The position numbers were made by a program, and so were the translations under genes. A DNA stretch of 21,821 nt. Source: CALZJC01 sp041574955. GTDB lineage: Bacteria; Acidobacteriota; Thermoanaerobaculia; Multivoradales; JAHEKO01. Below the pieces are notes generated by a model. The model was not told the DNA's origin, ran no database searches, and was given only the letters and a program-made list of their open reading frames with translations. Each line of letters starts with the position of its first letter. Positions within the stretch are counted from its first letter, which is position 1. This document shows positions 1 through 6,653 of the stretch, in pieces. The DNA lies in the NCBI GenBank assembly GCA_041574955.1, contig JBFGNS010000074.1:1-21821 (forward strand). The letters are read 5' to 3'.

Positions 1-23
1 CCTCGCTGCGCTCGGGATGACAG
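1..23 (+). repeat. Truncated copy of dispersed PERSEGPR-type repeat
   Basis: The first 22-23 bases match the second half of the repeat at 15638-15666 almost exactly (CCTCGCTGCGCTCGGGATGA and the following bases). The copy runs off the left edge of the window. It lies upstream of the lipoprotein hydrolase, so like the other copies it is intergenic. Confidence 0.8.
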
Positions 24-203
24 GTGGGGGGAAACGCCGAATGCAGGCAACACGGAGGAAGCGCCAGCCGGCGGGGGCCCGGGCGGAGCGACATCACCCT
101 CGCCTTTGGAGCGCAGCCCGGGCCACCGACGGCCAAGCGACCGGGCCCGGCCGCCGACGTACCTGCCACGCCTCTTCACCTCCGGGGCGTGCACCTCTCC
201 TGC
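24..203. other. Gene-free leader region, nothing recognised
   Basis: Between the truncated repeat and the first gene there is no ORF with recognisable protein features. The open frames here are short, arginine/proline-rich translations typical of GC-rich non-coding DNA. No terminator or structured RNA was recognised. Confidence 0.5.
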
Positions 204-209
204 TAGGCT
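204..209 (+). promoter_or_regulatory. TANNNT box 7 nt before start (leaderless promoter candidate)
   Basis: TAGGCT ends 7 nt before the ATG at 217 and no Shine-Dalgarno lies between them. If it is a -10 element, transcription would start at or next to the ATG. I see no convincing -35 element. The same geometry recurs at several other genes in the window. Confidence 0.5.
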
Positions 210-216
210 TGCCGCC

Positions 217-1185
217 ATGAACCAGACCACGGCGGGCGGCCTCGCGGCCGCGCTCGTTCTGGCCGTCACCGCCTGCGCCTCACCGCCACCGACCGAGGAG
301 ACCGCCGCGGCCCCGGCGCCGGCCGCGCTCGAAAACGGTGGCTTCACCGCCGAGCTCGACGGCCGCTCGATCCACTACCAGGTGCACGGTCAAGGACCGG
401 TGCTGATGACGGTGCCCAACTCGTGGGGGCTGACCCTCGACGGGCTGCGGGCGCTCTACCGGCCGCTCGAGGGGCGGCTGACGATGGTCTACTTCGACCC
501 CCGCGGCATGGGCGGCTCGGGCCCGGCGGAGGAGGACGACGACCTGTCGCTCGCCGCGGTGCGCGACGACTTCGACGCCCTGCGCCGCCACCTCGGGCTC
601 GAGCGGGTCAACGCCATCGGCTGGTCCAACGGCGCCACCAACCTGATGCTGCTGGCCGCCGAGCGGCCCGAGATCCTCGACTCGGCGATCATCCTGCACG
701 GCATCGCGCGCTGGTCGGGCGAGGACTTCGCCGACTTTTCCGAGCGGTTCCCCGAGTGGTTCGCCGCCTCCAACGCGCTGCGCGAAGAGCTCTCGGGCGA
801 GGGGATGAGCGAGGAGGACCGCACCGACCGGTTCGCCCGCTACCAGCTCGACGAGGCGTTCCCGTACCTGTTCGCCGATCCGGACAGCGGCCGCGCGGCG
901 CTGGCCGAAGCGTGGTCCGGCGTCGGCTTCAGCTACCGCCACGGCGCCTACTCGCAGACCGAGCTGCCCGAGTTCGACGGCCGCGAGCTGCTCGGCCAGG
1001 TGACCGCGCGCTGCCTGGTGATCGCCGGCGCGCACGACCTGATGCCGCCGGCGCGCGCCGAGGAGATCCACACCGCTCTCGCCGACTCGCGCTTCGTGGT
1101 GTTCGAGAACAGCGGCCACTTCGCGCCGCTCGAGCAGCCCGACCTGTTCGCCGACACGGTGGTCGCCTTCCTCACCGGCGGCTGA
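217..1185 (+). CDS. Alpha/beta-hydrolase lipoprotein (proline iminopeptidase-like)
   Basis: Predicted 322-aa alpha/beta-hydrolase anchored outside the cytoplasmic membrane. Residues 1-20 form a lipoprotein signal with the lipobox VTAC (lipidated Cys20), followed by a Pro/Ala/Glu-rich linker to about 40. The fold motifs are in order: an oxyanion-type segment FDPRGMGGSG (93-102), nucleophile elbow GWSNG with Ser137, acid Asp274 in AGAHDLMPP, and catalytic His301 in NSGHFAP. The insert at about 165-250 would be the cap domain. The substrate cannot be read from the sequence; small peptides or esters are typical for the family. The open frame extends upstream to 106, but that part has no protein character and the signal peptide fixes the start at ATG 217. 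A dehydratase gene follows 4 nt later, suggesting an operon. Confidence 0.88.
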   Translation: MNQTTAGGLAAALVLAVTACASPPPTEETAAAPAPAALENGGFTAELDGRSIHYQVHGQGPVLMTVPNSWGLTLDGLRALYRPLEGRLTMVYFDPRGMGGSGPAEEDDDLSLAAVRDDFDALRRHLGLERVNAIGWSNGATNLMLLAAERPEILDSAIILHGIARWSGEDFADFSERFPEWFAASNALREELSGEGMSEEDRTDRFARYQLDEAFPYLFADPDSGRAALAEAWSGVGFSYRHGAYSQTELPEFDGRELLGQVTARCLVIAGAHDLMPPARAEEIHTALADSRFVVFENSGHFAPLEQPDLFADTVVAFLTGG

Positions 1186-1189
1186 GCCG

Positions 1190-2191
1190 GTGGCGCCCGG
1201 CGACGAGCGGCCCGCCGCTGCCGCCCCTGCCGCGCCGCTGAGCGCGCCCCGGCTGGCCGAGATCCGCGCCGCGGCCGGGCGGTTGGCGGGCACCGTCACC
1301 CGAACCCCGCTGTTGCGGCTCGAGCTCGCCGACGCGCCGGCCGAGATCTACCTCAAGCTCGAGTGCCTGCAGCCGATCGGCTCGTTCAAGCTGCGGGGCG
1401 CGGGCAACGCGATGGCGGTCGCCGACCCGGACGAGCTGGCCGCCGGGGTGGCCACCGCCAGCGCCGGCAACATGGCGCAGGGGGTGGCCTGGATGGCACG
1501 GCGCCGTGGCCTGCCGTGCACCGTGGTAATGCCCGAGCACGCGCCGGAGACCAAGCTCGCGGCGGTACGGCGGCTGGGAGCTCGCGCCGTCAAGGTGCCG
1601 TTCGACGTCTGGTGGCGGGTGATGGAGGAGCGCCGCCACCCCGGCGTCGAGGGGCTGTTCATCCACCCGGTGAGCGACCCGGCGGTCGTCGCCGGCAACG
1701 GCACCATCGGCCTCGAGCTGGTCGAGGACCAGCCCGAGCTGGACGCCGTGGTGGTGCCGTACGGCGGCGGCGGGCTGAGCTGCGGCATCGCCGCCGCGCT
1801 CGCCGAGCTCGCGCCCGCGACCCGCGTGCTGGCGGCCGAGGTGGCGACCGCGGCGCCGCTGGCGGCGGCGCTCGAGGCCGGCCGGCCGGTCGAGATCGAC
1901 TACCGGCCGAGCTTCGTCGACGGCATCGGCGGCAAGAGCGTGCTGCCCGAGATGTGGCCGCTCAGCCGGCGGCTGCTGGCCGGCTCGATCGTGGTGACGC
2001 CGGCCGAGGTGGCGGCGGCCGTGCGGCTGCTGGTCGAGCGCCAGCGGGTGGTGGCCGAAGGCGCCGGCGCCGTGGCGCTGGCGGCGGCGCTCACCGGGCG
2101 GGCCGGCGGCGGGCGCATCGCCTGCGTCGTGTCGGGCGGCAACCTCGACGCCGCGGTCCTGGCGGCCATCCTGCGAAACGAGCTGGCCTGA
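1190..2191 (+). CDS. PLP-dependent threonine/serine dehydratase family protein
   Basis: 333-aa cytosolic fold-type II PLP enzyme of the threonine/serine ammonia-lyase family, which converts L-Thr or L-Ser to a 2-oxoacid and ammonia. The PLP lysine is Lys67 in GSFKLRGAGNAM. ASAGNMAQGVA (90-100) is the substrate loop, GGGGL (192-196) the phosphate-binding loop, and SGGN lies near 315-318. Length fits the single-domain biodegradative type; there is no C-terminal ACT domain, so the isoleucine feedback of IlvA is not expected. The loop has Met where TdcB/IlvA have His (SGNHAQG), which may shift substrate preference. The start is GTG, 4 nt after the hydrolase stop and without its own Shine-Dalgarno, so translational coupling is likely. 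Threo-3-hydroxyaspartate or phenylserine dehydratase are alternatives. Confidence 0.88.
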   Translation: MAPGDERPAAAAPAAPLSAPRLAEIRAAAGRLAGTVTRTPLLRLELADAPAEIYLKLECLQPIGSFKLRGAGNAMAVADPDELAAGVATASAGNMAQGVAWMARRRGLPCTVVMPEHAPETKLAAVRRLGARAVKVPFDVWWRVMEERRHPGVEGLFIHPVSDPAVVAGNGTIGLELVEDQPELDAVVVPYGGGGLSCGIAAALAELAPATRVLAAEVATAAPLAAALEAGRPVEIDYRPSFVDGIGGKSVLPEMWPLSRRLLAGSIVVTPAEVAAAVRLLVERQRVVAEGAGAVALAAALTGRAGGGRIACVVSGGNLDAAVLAAILRNELA

Positions 2192-2257
2192 GCGTCCCGG
2201 CACCCGGTCGGCGAGCCGCCGCGAGAGGCCCGAGCGAGCGGGATCCCGCAGACCCGG

Positions 2258-2998
2258 TCAGCTGCGGTCGCGCGGCGGCGGGCGGGTAGGCCGGGCCGGG
2301 CCGAGGACGGTGGCCAGCTCGGAGAGCCGGCTGATCTCGTAGGTGGGAGCCGGGGCGCCGTCGAGCGGCAGGCCGGCCGGGTTGTACCAGCAGGTGTCGA
2401 GACCGAAGCCGATGCCGCCCAGGATGTCGGAGCTGAGGCTGTCGCCGACCATCAGCACGGTCGAGCGCGGCGGCCCGCCCATGCGCTCGAGGGCGAGCGC
2501 GAAGATCTCCGGCGCCGGCTTGGCGACCCCCACCTCGCCCGATATCACCACCACCGGGAACAGCGGCTCGAGACCCGAGCGGCGGATGCGCGGCCGCTGG
2601 ACGTCCGGGATGCCGTTGGTGATCAGCGCCAGCCGGTAGTCAGCCGCCAACGCGGCCAGCAGCTCCCGCGCACCGTCGAGCAGCACGGTCTGCCGGCCGA
2701 GATGGCGCAGGTACAGCCGGCTCAGCCGCTCGGGGTCGGCGGCGGCGTCGCCGAGCTCCGCCGCCAGCCGCCGGAACCGCTCCACCTGGAGCTCGGCCTG
2801 CTCGACCTCACCGGCCTCGTACGCCTGCCACAGCTCGGCGTTGATCCGCCGGTAGCCGGCGGTGATCCCGGCCGCTCCCGCCAGGCCGGACTCGTCCCAG
2901 GTGGCGGCCAGCGCCGCGGCCTCGGCGCGGTCGTAGTCGAATAGCGTGCCGTCGGCGTCGAACAGGATCCAGTCGTACCGCCCGCCGGCCGGGCTCAC
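2258..2998 (-). CDS. yjjG: HAD-superfamily hydrolase, YjjG-type pyrimidine 5'-nucleotidase
   Basis: 246-aa cytosolic haloacid-dehalogenase phosphatase. All four HAD motifs are intact: motif I DADGTLFDYD (nucleophile Asp14, acid/base Asp16), motif II ITNG (Thr127), motif III Lys160 in VGVAKPAPEIF, and motif IV VGDSLSSDILGG (Asp186, Asp191). The run from ITNG through GEVGVAKP to SDILGG and the TCWYNPAG tail is characteristic of the YjjG/YfnB subfamily, which dephosphorylates non-canonical pyrimidine nucleotides. Helical residues 25-110 are the C1 cap. I chose the GTG at 2998 because it overlaps the stop of the upstream methyltransferase gene as GTGA, a classical coupling arrangement. The open frame continues to 3697 but only as an out-of-frame reading of the methyltransferase gene. 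Confidence 0.87.
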   Translation of the reverse strand: MSPAGGRYDWILFDADGTLFDYDRAEAAALAATWDESGLAGAAGITAGYRRINAELWQAYEAGEVEQAELQVERFRRLAAELGDAAADPERLSRLYLRHLGRQTVLLDGARELLAALAADYRLALITNGIPDVQRPRIRRSGLEPLFPVVVISGEVGVAKPAPEIFALALERMGGPPRSTVLMVGDSLSSDILGGIGFGLDTCWYNPAGLPLDGAPAPTYEISRLSELATVLGPARPTRPPPRDRS

Positions 2999-3708
2999 TC
3001 CGGCGTCTCCGGCGAGCCCGCCGTCGGCGCCGCCGCACCGGCCACCCGGAAGACGACGCAGAACCGCTCGTCGTTGCCGGCCCACGGGGCGTGGGTCTCG
3101 ACCACCTCGAAGCCGTCCCCCACCATCTCCGCCACCAGCGCCTCGAGCGGGATGCCGTGGCCGCCGCGGTCGGGCACACCGGGCAGCTCCCGCCAGCCGC
3201 TCTGCGGCTGGATGTCGACGATCGCCAGCCGGCCGCCGGGCTTGAGCGCCGCCGCCAGGCCGGCGCGCATCCGCGCCGGCTGCTCGAAGTGGTGGTAGAC
3301 CAGCCGCACCAGGACGCCGTCGCAGCAGCCCGGCGGCAGGGCGAGATCGTCCTGGGTGCCCAGCACGACCTCGACGTTGACCAGGTCGTCTTTCTTCGCC
3401 CGGCGCCGGATCTTCTCCACCAGGTCGTCCTCGATCTCGGTGGCGATGACGCGCCCGGCCGGACCCAGCCGGCTCGCCAGGGCGACGGTGAAGTCGCCGT
3501 CGCCGGCACCCACGTCGGCCACCGTCATGCCGGGCTCGAGAGCCAGGGCGGCGACGATGCTGTCGGTCTCGGCGGCCCGCGCGGCGCCGGCGAAGCATCC
3601 GGCCGCCAGCCCGAGCGCGGTCGCCAGCGCCGCCAGCGGCGCGACGGGCGGCCTTCGGCCGCGGCGGGTTGGGGCTCGGATGGCGCTCAACGCCCAAGCC
3701 TCACCCAC
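2995..3708 (-). CDS. Exported class I SAM-dependent methyltransferase
   Basis: 237-aa protein with a Rossmann-type methyltransferase domain. Motif I is VADVGAGDGDF (63-73), the acidic motif II is ATEIEDD (89-95), and motif IV/post-I segments follow near CCDGVLVRLVYHHFEQP (128-144) and LKPGGRLAIVDIQP (155-168). The N-terminus looks exported: Arg-rich RAPTRRGRRP (11-20), a hydrophobic Ala/Leu stretch (22-40), then an AxA site ARA-AETD at about 44-46. The GTG at 3708 is the farthest in-frame start; a TTG six codons in is possible and also keeps the signal. The substrate is unknown. SAM is not usually available in the periplasm, so the export signal is notable. The 3' end overlaps the HAD gene by 4 nt (GTGA). 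Confidence 0.8.
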   Translation of the reverse strand: MGEAWALSAIRAPTRRGRRPPVAPLAALATALGLAAGCFAGAARAAETDSIVAALALEPGMTVADVGAGDGDFTVALASRLGPAGRVIATEIEDDLVEKIRRRAKKDDLVNVEVVLGTQDDLALPPGCCDGVLVRLVYHHFEQPARMRAGLAAALKPGGRLAIVDIQPQSGWRELPGVPDRGGHGIPLEALVAEMVGDGFEVVETHAPWAGNDERFCVVFRVAGAAAPTAGSPETPE

Positions 3709-3766
3709 CGGCTCGCGGCCGTCAACCCCGCCGCGCGGCCCGCCCGGCGGATCGACGGCTCGCTAT

Positions 3767-3796
3767 TTGTGCTCGCCGCCGCGGCTGCCGTAGAAT
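3767..3796 (+). promoter_or_regulatory. Candidate sigma70-type promoter for an orphan plus-strand RNA
   Basis: A -35-like TTGTGC (3767-3772) is followed after 18 nt by TAGAAT (3791-3796), five of six bases of the -10 consensus. It sits between two minus-strand genes, so it drives no annotated gene. The only downstream element on this strand is the intrinsic terminator at 3845-3875. The -35 match is weak (3/6). Confidence 0.5.
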
Positions 3797-3802
3797 CTGC
3801 CC

Positions 3803-3876
3803 AACAAGAGTTTCCACGACCCCAGGGGGTCCTTGGGAGGAACCGGCGCAGGGCCACAAGCCCTGCGCCTTTTTTC
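3803..3876 (+). ncRNA. Candidate small non-coding RNA (about 74 nt, two hairpins)
   Basis: This unit has its own -10 box, no start codon followed by a credible ORF, and a strong terminator. The predicted RNA begins near 3803. It has a hairpin with arms 3828-3833 (GGTCCT) and 3838-3844 (AGGaACC, one bulged A) closing a TGGG loop, then directly abuts the 9-bp terminator stem starting at 3845. The adjacent stems could stack. Both flanking genes are on the opposite strand, so it is neither a 5' leader nor the 3' end of a plus-strand gene. It could act in trans, or as antisense near the methyltransferase start. I do not recognise it as 6S, SRP RNA, tmRNA or a known riboswitch. Existence is inferred from signals only. 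Confidence 0.5.
3845..3875 (+). terminator. Strong intrinsic terminator, plus strand, orphan
   Basis: A perfect 9-bp stem (GGCGCAGGG 3845-3853 with CCCTGCGCC 3861-3869) closes a 7-nt loop and is followed by six T (3870-3875). On the minus strand the same stem has A, not T, after its upstream side, so it terminates only plus-strand transcription. No plus-strand gene lies upstream of it for more than 1.6 kb. Confidence 0.88.
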
Positions 3877-3891
3877 TTCTGCCACCCGCTC

Positions 3892-4614
3892 CTACCGGCC
3901 GGAGAGCGGGCCGGAGTCGAACAGCGCCGCGAACCGCTCGGCGAGGGCGGGGCCGGTGCCCTCGGCCTCGTGCTTGAAGAAGACGAACGCCTCGCTCCAG
4001 CTCTGCCCACCCACCCGCTCCGCCCAGCCGGCCAGGTCGGCCTCGTCGTAGCCGTCCCGGCGCAGCCGCAGGTAACCCCAGCCGGCGGTGGCGGTCAGCG
4101 GGACCTCCGCCGCCGGCCCCTCGTCCGACACCACCAGCGCGGCCTCGCCGTGGCCGGCGAGCAGCGCGTAGACCTCGTCGTCGAACCAGGAGGCGTGGCG
4201 GAACTCGAAGGCGGCGCGGCAGCGCGGCGGCAGCAGCTCGAGGAACTCGGCCAGCAAGCCGGCGTCCTTGCGCAGGTAGGGCGGCAGCTGGAACAGCAGC
4301 GCCCCCAGCTTGGGTCCGAGCACGCCGGCGGTGTCCAGCAGGTACTGCACCAGCTCGCCGGCGTCGCGCAGCCGCGCGTGGTGGGTGATGCGGCGCGACG
4401 CCTTCAAGGCGAAGCGGAACCGCTCGCCGGTGGCGGCCGCCCAACGCTCGAGCACCGACTCGCGCGGCATGCGGTAGAAGGTGTTGTTGATCTCGACCGC
4501 CGGTAGCCGGCCGGAGTAGTAGGCCAGCATGTCGTCGTTCGACAGCTCCTCGGGATAGAAGCTGCCCTTCCACTCCTTGTAGGAGTAGCCGCTGGTGCCG
4601 GCCAGGATCCGCAT
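3892..4614 (-). CDS. DUF72 (YecE-like) family protein
   Basis: 240-aa cytosolic protein of the DUF72 family, a TIM-barrel-like family of unknown biochemical function. Family motifs appear in the expected order: GTSGYSYKEWKGSFYP (6-21), VEINNTFYRMP (40-50), FRFALKASRRITH (67-79), GPKLGALLFQLPP (100-112), FEFRHASWF (136-144), YLRLR (181-185) and FVFFKHE (210-216). Length is normal for the family. ATG 4614 is chosen because GTSGYSY must lie at the N-terminus; the frame remains open to 5100, but only as a shadow of the phosphodiesterase gene. It starts 19 nt after that gene's stop, so co-transcription is possible. However, a TANNNT box 7 nt before its ATG suggests a separate leaderless promoter. 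Confidence 0.9.
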   Translation of the reverse strand: MRILAGTSGYSYKEWKGSFYPEELSNDDMLAYYSGRLPAVEINNTFYRMPRESVLERWAAATGERFRFALKASRRITHHARLRDAGELVQYLLDTAGVLGPKLGALLFQLPPYLRKDAGLLAEFLELLPPRCRAAFEFRHASWFDDEVYALLAGHGEAALVVSDEGPAAEVPLTATAGWGYLRLRRDGYDEADLAGWAERVGGQSWSEAFVFFKHEAEGTGPALAERFAALFDSGPLSGR

Positions 4615-4621
4615 GGCGGCG

Positions 4622-4627
4622 AGTCTA
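4622..4627 (-). promoter_or_regulatory. TANNNT box 7 nt before the DUF72 start
   Basis: On the minus strand TAGACT is followed by 7 nt (CGCCGCC) and then the ATG at 4614. The spacing matches the boxes before the genes at 217, 15558 and 15928. No Shine-Dalgarno is present. It lies in the 19-nt gap downstream of the phosphodiesterase gene. Confidence 0.5.
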
Positions 4628-4633
4628 GCCCGG

Positions 4634-5911
4634 CTAGCCCGAGCCGTCGCGCAGCAGGTGGCGCACCGCCGCCAGGCTGCCGTCGCCCGGCGCCGGCTCG
4701 ATCCCCAGCAGGTGGCAGAACAGCCCGTACAGGTGAACGCTCTCGAACGGCGGCACCACCTGCCCGGCGCGCAGCCCCGGGCCGGCGCCCAGAAACAGCG
4801 CGCCCATCTCCTCGAGCTGGTTATCGAAGCCGTGGTCGCCGAGCCCCAGCCGCCCGCCGCGCAGCTCGAGGTAGGCACGGCTCGCCACCCGCCAGCCGCC
4901 CGCCACCAGCCCGAGAAGCGGCGGTATCCGCCGGCTGTCCCGGTAGTGCAGCCGCTCGGGGATCTCGTGCTTGCGGAAGATCTCGAGGGCGGGATGGGCG
5001 CCGGCGAGCGCGGCGTGGACCTCGTCGACGTCCTCGGGGCGCGGCCACAGCGCCAGCGCGGGGCTCCAGTCGACGACCCGCGCCTTGGCCAGGTCGACAT
5101 GGTCGTCCAGAACGATCACCTGATCGGGCGGCGTCGCGATCGAGCCGTGGTCGGAGATCACGAACAGGTGGGAGCGGCCCCACAGCCGCCGCCGGTCGAG
5201 ACCCGCGAGCAGCCGCCCGACCGCGGCGTCGACGCGCGCCACCGCCTCGCCGACGGCGGGGTGGTCGGGGCCGTGGCGGTGGGCGGCGTCGTCGACGTCG
5301 CTGAAGTAGAGGGTGATGAACGACGGCCGCTCGGCCGGCGGCAGGTCGAGCCAGGCCAGCACCTGGTCCACCCGCTCCTCGTTGGGCACCGAGCCGTCGT
5401 AGGTCCGCCAGTGGTCCGGGTGCTGACCCTGGATCGGCGCCTCCGAGCCCGGCCAGAAGAACGACGCCGTGACCAGGCCCTGCCGGCGCGCCGTCACCCA
5501 CAGCGGCTCGCCCAGCCACCAGCGCGGATCCTCCACCGCCGAGCGGTCGCCGAGCGAGAAGCGGGCGTCGAGCACCGGATCGTAGATGTTGTTGGCGACG
5601 ACGCCGTGGTGCTCGGTGTAGAGGCCGGTGACCACCGTGTAGTGGTTGGGGAAGGTCTTGGTCGGGAAGGCCGGTATCAGCCGCTCGGAGCGCACCCCGG
5701 CCCGAGCGATGCGGTCGAGCGCCGGCGTCGGCGCGCGCGCCATGAAGTCCCAGCGGAAGCCGTCGAGACTGATCAGGACGAGCGGCGGCGGTCCGCTGGC
5801 GGCAGCGCCGCGGGCGGCGATCGCCAGGCCGCCCGCCAGCAGCCCGGCGACCAGCGCCAGGGCGGCGCCAAACCGCCGCCCGCCGCCGCCCGCCTCGCGA
5901 GACCCCGCCAT
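4634..5911 (-). CDS. NPP-type alkaline phosphatase/nucleotide pyrophosphatase-phosphodiesterase, exported
   Basis: 425-aa secreted enzyme of the type I phosphodiesterase/nucleotide pyrophosphatase branch of the alkaline phosphatase superfamily, hydrolysing phosphodiester or pyrophosphate bonds with two metals. After a signal/anchor (Arg12-13 then hydrophobic 14-33) comes LVLISLDGFRWD with metal ligand Asp50. FPTKTFPNHYTVVTGLY (82-98) holds the nucleophile Thr86, almost identical to animal ENPP enzymes. Later motifs SDVDDAAHRHGP, VISDHGS and GDHGFDN supply the remaining Asp/His ligands, so the site looks complete. I prefer ATG 5911 because the signal peptide starts there; a start 16 codons upstream (5959) is open but adds an uncharged, signal-incompatible stretch. 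The substrate (nucleotides, phospholipid head groups or teichoic-like polymers) cannot be decided. DUF72 follows. Confidence 0.9.
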   Translation of the reverse strand: MAGSREAGGGGRRFGAALALVAGLLAGGLAIAARGAAASGPPPLVLISLDGFRWDFMARAPTPALDRIARAGVRSERLIPAFPTKTFPNHYTVVTGLYTEHHGVVANNIYDPVLDARFSLGDRSAVEDPRWWLGEPLWVTARRQGLVTASFFWPGSEAPIQGQHPDHWRTYDGSVPNEERVDQVLAWLDLPPAERPSFITLYFSDVDDAAHRHGPDHPAVGEAVARVDAAVGRLLAGLDRRRLWGRSHLFVISDHGSIATPPDQVIVLDDHVDLAKARVVDWSPALALWPRPEDVDEVHAALAGAHPALEIFRKHEIPERLHYRDSRRIPPLLGLVAGGWRVASRAYLELRGGRLGLGDHGFDNQLEEMGALFLGAGPGLRAGQVVPPFESVHLYGLFCHLLGIEPAPGDGSLAAVRHLLRDGSG

Positions 5912-5920
5912 GGCCGCCGG

Positions 5921-5940
5921 ACGGTAGCACAATGTAGAAT
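5921..5940. promoter_or_regulatory. Divergent -10-like boxes between phosphodiesterase and GNAT genes
   Basis: On the minus strand TACCGT (5926-5921) lies 9 nt before ATG 5911. On the plus strand TAGAAT (5935-5940) points toward the GNAT gene and would give a leader of about 130 nt. The short AT-rich patch in a very GC-rich background supports a shared divergent promoter. No clear -35 element was found for either. Confidence 0.4.
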
Positions 5941-6077
5941 CGATCCCGGCCTCCGCCACGGTGCGGGGAGCCGCCGTCGCCCGGCACCACCCGCCGTCCG
6001 ACCTCCCACCCAGTCGCAGCGCGCCTGGCCCCGCCGGCGGGCCGCTTCCGGCCGCTTACGAGGAGACCTTCGAGCCC

Positions 6078-6614
6078 ATGCCCAACCGCTTCCCCCAGGA
6101 GGCCGTCCTGCGCGACGGGCGCCGCCTGATGATCCGCCCGTTCACCTCGCGCGACAGCCGCGACCTGTTCGCCTTCTTCCAGCGCCTCCCCGACGACGTG
6201 CGGCGGTTCGCCTGGGACAACATCGACGACCCGGCGCTGGTCGAGCTGTGGAGCCGCGAGATCGACTACGCCAAGGTGCTGCCGCTGCTGGCCACCGACG
6301 GCTCCAAGATCGTCGCCGACGCCACGCTCCACCGCCGCGAGCGCGGCCCGCTCCGCCGGGTCGGGCGCATCAAGTGGCTGCTCGAGCCCGAATACCGCGG
6401 TCTCGGCCTGGGCACCACCCTGGTCAACAACTTCATCGCCATCGCCCGCGAGCAGGCGCTGCGTCACCTGACCTGCATGCTGGTGTCGGACTTCGAGGCG
6501 GACGCGGTGGCGACGCTGCGCGAGCTGGGCTTCGACGAGCACCCGATCCCGGGCTACGGCACCGACCCCGACGGCAACCAGCACGACATGGTCAAGCTGG
6601 TGCTCAAGCTCTGA
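6078..6614 (+). CDS. GNAT family N-acetyltransferase
   Basis: 178-aa cytosolic acetyl-CoA-dependent acetyltransferase. The N-terminal strand VLRDGRRLMIRPFTSRD (10-26) and FFQRLPDDVRRF (33-44) are the usual beta1-alpha1/alpha2 of the fold. The acetyl-CoA-binding motif A is EYRGLGLGTTLV (105-116), matching R/Q-x-x-G-x-G/A. The C-terminal strand LTCMLVSDFEADAVATLRELGF (131-152) completes motif B. The start resembles the acetyltransferase module of protein-lysine acetyltransferases, but substrate is not determinable. ATG 6078 has AGGAG 12 nt upstream (6061-6065), and the family begins at this point. A GTG at 5961 would add 39 low-complexity residues and is less likely. It is divergent from the phosphodiesterase and converges with the gene ending at 6654. 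Confidence 0.85.
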   Translation: MPNRFPQEAVLRDGRRLMIRPFTSRDSRDLFAFFQRLPDDVRRFAWDNIDDPALVELWSREIDYAKVLPLLATDGSKIVADATLHRRERGPLRRVGRIKWLLEPEYRGLGLGTTLVNNFIAIAREQALRHLTCMLVSDFEADAVATLRELGFDEHPIPGYGTDPDGNQHDMVKLVLKL

Positions 6615-6653
6615 GCCGCTGACCGCCGCCCGCCGGCCTTCTCCCCCGCCGTC

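Noticed and set aside
3595..3603. Lipobox in the methyltransferase signal (LAAGC)
   Set aside because: The -3 position is Ala instead of Leu/Val/Ile-type spacing, and a good AxA site follows, so lipidation is not called.
2999..3697. Fusion of the HAD phosphatase with a 233-residue N-terminal extension
   Set aside because: The extension is Arg/Gly-rich and lies in another frame of the methyltransferase gene, whose own frame has clear motifs. The GTGA overlap gives a natural HAD start.
3845..3869. Reading the orphan hairpin as a terminator for the minus-strand methyltransferase or DUF72 genes
   Set aside because: The T-run is only on the plus strand, and the hairpin is upstream of the methyltransferase start and downstream of DUF72 without a minus-strand T-tract.
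4615..5100. N-terminal extension of the DUF72 protein
   Set aside because: It overlaps the phosphodiesterase gene out of frame and places the DUF72 N-terminal motif in mid-protein.
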